9,252 bases of DNA from an uncultured Collinsella sp. (lineage in GTDB: Bacteria; Actinomycetota; Coriobacteriia; Coriobacteriales; Coriobacteriaceae): NCBI GenBank assembly GCA_900764025.1, contig CAAFMM010000252.1, positions 1-9,252 on the forward strand, given 5' to 3'. The first letter of the stretch is position 1. The number at the start of each line of letters is the position of its first letter. Shown here in pieces: positions 6,805-9,252 of the stretch. The notes beneath the pieces are model-generated. The model did no database searches. It was not told where the DNA came from and saw only the letters and a program-made list of their open reading frames with translations. The translations under genes and the position numbers were made by a program.

Positions 6805-6866
6805 TGTTGATTGGGGACAGACTTAAATGAGTGTTTTCACGCATTTAAGTCTGTCCCCAATCAACA
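6805..6866. repeat. Perfect 25-bp-arm inverted repeat, REP/MITE-like
   Basis: The arms at 6805-6829 and 6842-6866 are exact reverse complements over 25 bp. The 12-base centre contains a further GTG-TTTT-CAC mini-stem, so nearly the whole 62 bases can fold into one hairpin. The core is GGGGACAGACTTAAATG. No T-run follows and a complete terminator already ends ftsH just upstream, so termination is not its obvious role. From memory, palindromes with a GGGGACAGA-type core are scattered through many bacterial genomes and some are linked to REP-associated IS200-like transposases. No transposase gene lies in this window. The repeat creates false start codons in both directions, inflating overlapping open frames. 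Confidence 0.85.
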
Positions 6867-6895
6867 TTGCTGCGGCGCTTTTCCCGACTAAAGCG

Positions 6896-6901
6896 TACAA
6901 T
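6896..6901 (+). promoter_or_regulatory. Candidate -10 box of the aminotransferase gene
   Basis: TACAAT lies 24 bases before the chosen start, giving a leader of under 20 nt. No -35 match is seen at the usual spacing. The box is 29 bp downstream of the inverted repeat, so the hairpin DNA lies just upstream of the -35 region. Confidence 0.45.
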
Positions 6902-6925
6902 AGCGCCTATGCGAAAGGGGAACAG

Positions 6926-8116
6926 ATGATCAACGAAACTATGTATGCTCGCGGTGCAGAGAGCTCCATCATCCGCGAGATTTTTAGCTATGGCCTTGAG
7001 CGCAAGGCGCAAATCGGCGCGGAAAACGTGTTCGATTTCTCGCTGGGCAACCCGAGCGTTCCGGCACCCGCTGCCGTCGCGGAGTCCATCAAAATGGCGC
7101 TTGAACTGCCCAGTGACCAGCTGCACGGCTACACTCCCGCACCGGGCCTACCGCAGTGCCGTACCGCCGTTGCTGAGTCGCTCAACCGTCGCTTCGGTAC
7201 GAGCTATGAGGGCAAGGACGTCTTTATGACGGTGGGCGCCGCGGCTTCGCTCACCTGTACGCTCAATGCCGTTACGAATCCGGGCGACGAGGTTATTGTT
7301 ATCGCCCCGTACTTTCCGGAGTATCGCGTTTGGATTGAGAAGGCTGGTTGTACGTGTGTCGAGGTGCTTGCCAACGAGGACACATTCCAGCTGAGCGTGG
7401 ACAACGTGCTCAAGGCGATCAGCGATAAGACGGCGGCCGTCATTATCGACTCGCCCAACAACCCGACCGGTGCCGTGTATACGCGCGATACGCTGACGCG
7501 ACTGGCCAATATCTTGCGCGAGGTCAACGCCAAGCGCGATCCCGAGAACCCGATCATGCTTATCTCGGATGAGCCGTATCGCGAGATTGTCTATGGCGCC
7601 GAGGTGCCTTGGGTGCCTTCTATCTACGAGCACACCATCGTGTGCTACTCGTATTCCAAGTCGCTTTCGCTGCCGGGCGAGCGCGTGGGGTGGATCCTGG
7701 TTCCCAATACGAATCCTCAGGCAGCGCGTCTGATGCCGGCTGTTGCGGGTGCTGCCCGTACGCTGGGCTTCGTGTGCGCACCGGCGCTCTTCCAGCGCGT
7801 GATTATCGATTGCATCGATGAGCCGAGTGACGTTGAGGCCTATGCACGCAACCGCACGGCGCTTACCGGTGCATTGGCGGAGTACGGCTACACGTATGTT
7901 GAGCCGGATGGCGCGTTCTACCTATGGGTGAAAGCGCTGGAGCCCGATGCGAACGCCTTCTGCGAGCGCGCGAAGAAGTACGAACTGCTCGCGGTGCCTT
8001 CGGATAGCTTTGGCATGCCGGGCTGGTTCCGCCTTGGCTACTGTGTGAGCTACGAGACTATCGTCAACTCACTGCCCGCCTGGAAGCAGCTGGCTGACGA
8101 GTATCGTCAAAAGTAA
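6926..8116 (+). CDS. PLP-dependent class I/II aminotransferase
   Basis: This is a fold-type I pyridoxal-phosphate enzyme that transfers amino groups between amino acids and 2-oxo acids in the cytoplasm. The 396 residues show SLGNPS (39-44), GYTPAPGLPQCR (68-79), the cofactor-binding SPNNPTG (176-182) and ISDEPYREIVY (D215 contacts the pyridine ring). The Schiff-base lysine is K245 in YSYSKSLSLPGERVGW, and GWFRLGY carries R369, which should bind the substrate carboxylate. It resembles the aspartate/aromatic aminotransferase group; the true substrate cannot be read from sequence. I set the start at 6926, because AAAGGGG (6914-6920) precedes it and the protein begins MINETMYARGAESSIIREI. The frame is open to an ATG at 6827, but that extra stretch is encoded by the inverted repeat and the promoter region. 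It appears to be a single-gene transcript. Confidence 0.94.
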   Translation: MINETMYARGAESSIIREIFSYGLERKAQIGAENVFDFSLGNPSVPAPAAVAESIKMALELPSDQLHGYTPAPGLPQCRTAVAESLNRRFGTSYEGKDVFMTVGAAASLTCTLNAVTNPGDEVIVIAPYFPEYRVWIEKAGCTCVEVLANEDTFQLSVDNVLKAISDKTAAVIIDSPNNPTGAVYTRDTLTRLANILREVNAKRDPENPIMLISDEPYREIVYGAEVPWVPSIYEHTIVCYSYSKSLSLPGERVGWILVPNTNPQAARLMPAVAGAARTLGFVCAPALFQRVIIDCIDEPSDVEAYARNRTALTGALAEYGYTYVEPDGAFYLWVKALEPDANAFCERAKKYELLAVPSDSFGMPGWFRLGYCVSYETIVNSLPAWKQLADEYRQK

Positions 8117-8132
8117 AGCGCTCTGCTTACAA

Positions 8133-8148
8133 TGTTTTACGTGAAACG
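8133..8148. promoter_or_regulatory. parS-like palindrome (candidate ParB/Noc-type site)
   Basis: TGTTTTACGTGAAACG matches the ParB binding site consensus TGTTTCACGTGAAACA at 14 of 16 positions. In the 14-bp core GTTTCACGTGAAAC there is one difference (C to T in the left arm). It lies between genes, 17 bp after the aminotransferase stop, and its right end overlaps the left arm of the hairpin at 8145-8175. Chromosomal parS sites are usually near the replication origin. No parA, parB, dnaA or gyr gene is visible here, so genome position would decide. Confidence 0.45.
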
Positions 8149-8175
8149 GGGTTTGGTTTTAAACCGGACCCCGTT
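8145..8175 (+). terminator. Hairpin after the aminotransferase gene
   Basis: AACGGGGT (8145-8152) pairs with ACCCCGTT (8168-8175). Two T-G pairs and a GGTT/AACC inner stem leave a three-base loop. No T-run follows, so it is an atypical terminator or an RNA 3'-end stabiliser. It is the only candidate stop for the aminotransferase transcript. Confidence 0.6.
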
Positions 8176-8208
8176 GTCATGGACGTTGTGTCGTTGGGAT
8201 GGAGCGGT

Positions 8209-8238
8209 TTTACGACCATCGAATGCTATGCGTACAAT
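8209..8238 (+). promoter_or_regulatory. Candidate promoter of the PHP phosphatase gene
   Basis: TACAAT (8233-8238) is paired with TTTACG (8209-8214, 4 of 6 to a -35 box) at 18 bp spacing. Transcription would start near 8245, leaving about 30 nt of leader with a strong AAGGAG site (8264-8269). Confidence 0.5.
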
Positions 8239-8275
8239 GAATATACGCGACGGCCATACCGGATAAGGAGACCCG

Positions 8276-9097
8276 ATGCCCTACCTGCTTTCTTGTGATA
8301 TCCATACTCATACGATGTTCTCCGCGCATGCGTATTCAACCATCGAGGAGAACATATATTGGGCGGCAGAGCGCGGCCTGCAGGTGCTCGGATCTGCCGA
8401 CCATCTGAGCTCGATGGTTACGCCTTGCCCCAATGACCTGCGCAGTTTCCAGTTCTTTATTAACCAGGATATCTGGCCGCGCATTTGGAGCGGCGTGCTG
8501 GTGCTTCGCGGCGCCGAGGTCGATATCGTTTCGCTGGACGGAAGCTTGTTTGGCGAGGACATTCCCGTGTCGCTCGATATTGCCGGCGATTCGTACAGTC
8601 ACCAGCATTCGCTGTTCGATTTGGTGACGCGTAATTTGGATTATTTGGTGGCAAGCGTGCATAACCCGCAGTTTGCCGAAGGCGCGACGCTCGCCCAAAC
8701 GACCCAGATGTACATCAATGCCCTGGAGCACCCCAAGGTGTTCATGCTTGGGCATACGGGTCGTTCGGGCGTGCCGTTCGATATCGATGAGGTGCTGCTG
8801 GCGGCCAAGGCCAAGCACAAGATCATTGAGATCAATAACCATAGTCTTGAGCATGGCACGGATGCCGAGCATTGGGCCGCATGCCGCAAGATTGCCGAGC
8901 GTTGCGCCGAGCTGGGCGTGGGCATTGGCGTGTCGACCGATGCCCACATTGGCATGGCAATTGGTAAGCTCGATTACGCTCGCAAGATGCTCGACGAGAT
9001 TCACTTCCCGTTGGATCTGATCGTGACGCGCGATCGCGAGACGCTGCTGCACGAGATGGCGGCAGCCGGCGTGTGTGACCTGCGCAAGGGGATGTAG
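8276..9097 (+). CDS. PHP-domain phosphatase, YcdX-like
   Basis: The PHP (polymerase and histidinol phosphatase) domain is a metal-dependent phosphoesterase barrel, usually binding three metals. The 273 residues carry the full ligand set in order: DIHTHT (H10, H12), SAH (H18), SADH (H43), GAEVD (E81), SVHN (H129), GHTGR (H160) and STDAH (D222, H224). This spacing matches E. coli YcdX-type phosphatases better than histidinol phosphatase HisK, and no histidine-biosynthesis gene is nearby. The natural substrate is unknown; a small phosphorylated metabolite is likely. The start is set by AAGGAG seven bases upstream of the ATG. The gene has its own candidate promoter and ends at a strong terminator, so it looks monocistronic. 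Confidence 0.93.
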   Translation: MPYLLSCDIHTHTMFSAHAYSTIEENIYWAAERGLQVLGSADHLSSMVTPCPNDLRSFQFFINQDIWPRIWSGVLVLRGAEVDIVSLDGSLFGEDIPVSLDIAGDSYSHQHSLFDLVTRNLDYLVASVHNPQFAEGATLAQTTQMYINALEHPKVFMLGHTGRSGVPFDIDEVLLAAKAKHKIIEINNHSLEHGTDAEHWAACRKIAERCAELGVGIGVSTDAHIGMAIGKLDYARKMLDEIHFPLDLIVTRDRETLLHEMAAAGVCDLRKGM

Positions 9098-9117
9098 CGG
9101 AGTTTATAAACCAAGCG

Positions 9118-9151
9118 AAGGGGGCGGCCCAGGCGGGTCGCCCCCTTTCTT
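9118..9151 (+). terminator. Rho-independent terminator after the PHP gene
   Basis: AAGGGGGCGGCCC (9118-9130) pairs with GGGTCGCCCCCTT (9135-9147) with one G-T pair and an AGGC loop. TTTCTT follows. It lies between the convergent PHP and methyltransferase genes. The T-rich side favours the plus strand. Confidence 0.9.
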
Positions 9152-9175
9152 GTCCCAAAAATCTACTGAGGTTGG

Positions 9176-9252
9176 TTAGCGGCGTTCGAGGACCGCTACG
9201 GTTTCGGTGTGGTCGGTGTGAGGGAACATGTCGACGGGCGTGATCTTGAGCA
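9176..9252 (-). CDS. RlmD/TrmA-family RNA (uracil-5-)methyltransferase, C-terminal end only
   Basis: The minus strand encodes 24 residues ending in a TAA stop: LKITPVDMFPHTDHTETVAVLERR, given here only as its key parts VDMFPHT, HTETVAVLERR. This is the characteristic C-terminus of the COG2265 family (RlmD, RlmC, TrmA), which methylates C5 of uridine in 23S rRNA or tRNA using S-adenosylmethionine. The family end usually reads VDMFPxTxHVExVxLLxR. The catalytic Cys-containing motif and the methyl-donor fold lie beyond the window edge, so the subtype cannot be assigned. The gene is incomplete only because the window ends. Confidence 0.88.
   Translation of the reverse strand, partial: LKITPVDMFPHTDHTETVAVLERR

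Noticed and set aside
4484..6844. A 786-codon open frame on the minus strand opposite hpt and ftsH
   Set aside because: It lies entirely antisense to two unmistakable genes, and its start falls inside the inverted repeat at 6805-6866. The translation is a low-complexity string rich in Leu, His, Arg and Gly with no recognisable domain. It stays open because G/C-rich codon use in ftsH avoids stops in that frame.
6831..6845. A second parS-like word in the loop of the inverted repeat (TGTTTTCACGCATT)
   Set aside because: Only the left part resembles parS. The central CACGTG and right arm are missing.
6827..6925. An N-terminal extension of the aminotransferase starting inside the inverted repeat
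   Set aside because: The extension is encoded by the palindrome, the TACAAT box and the ribosome binding site. The start at 6926 has a good AAAGGGG site and matches where the enzyme fold begins.
8276..9097. Histidinol-phosphatase (hisK/hisJ) as the specific identity of the PHP protein
   Set aside because: The metal ligands fit any PHP phosphatase, the spacing is closer to YcdX, and no histidine-pathway genes are adjacent. A specific substrate is not supported.
1..9252. CRISPR array, prophage, toxin-antitoxin or other defence system
   Set aside because: There are no spaced identical direct repeats and no integrase, nuclease-immunity pair or other defence domain. All confident proteins are housekeeping or common metabolic families.

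Overview
The window looks like ordinary chromosomal core sequence from a high-G+C Gram-positive bacterium. My best guess is an actinobacterium of class Coriobacteriia (Collinsella-like). The grounds are the style of the proteins, the tilS-hpt-ftsH gene order, strong AGGAG-type ribosome binding sites and G/C-rich third codon positions. This is recognition from memory, not a database match.

Layout. Positions 1-121 hold a 5S rRNA, the tail of an rRNA operon, followed by a strong rho-independent terminator. A minus-strand gene (253-720) encodes a small basic, disordered protein with a single C-terminal membrane anchor that I cannot name. An A+T-rich spacer (721-997) with several repeats and possible operators leads to a small heat-shock protein gene (998-1429, +). 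That gene converges on a WalJ/YycJ-type metallo-beta-lactamase-fold hydrolase (1513-2322, -) across a long symmetric hairpin. The hydrolase is divergent, by 48 bp, from tilS (2371-3912, +). tilS is followed by hpt (4060-4608) and ftsH (4610-6736), with hpt and ftsH one base apart. After the ftsH terminator comes a perfect 25-bp-arm inverted repeat (6805-6866), then a class I/II aminotransferase (6926-8116, +), a short spacer with a parS-like palindrome overlapping a hairpin, and a PHP-domain phosphatase (8276-9097, +). The window ends in the C-terminal 24 codons of a minus-strand RlmD/TrmA-family RNA methyltransferase (9176-9252).

How the genes fit together. tilS (tRNA-Ile2 lysidine), hpt (purine salvage) and ftsH (membrane protein quality control) form a cluster widely conserved in Gram-positive bacteria. 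Hsp20 and FtsH are both protein quality-control factors, but they are not in one operon. The aminotransferase and the PHP phosphatase look like separate units: each has its own TACAAT -10-like box and ribosome binding site.

I see no CRISPR array, prophage, complete insertion sequence, toxin-antitoxin pair or obviously new multi-gene system. The most interesting signals are non-coding: the perfect inverted repeat with a GGGGACAGACTTAAAT core, the parS-like site, and the repeat-rich promoter region of hsp20. The one poorly understood protein is the tail-anchored product of 253-720.
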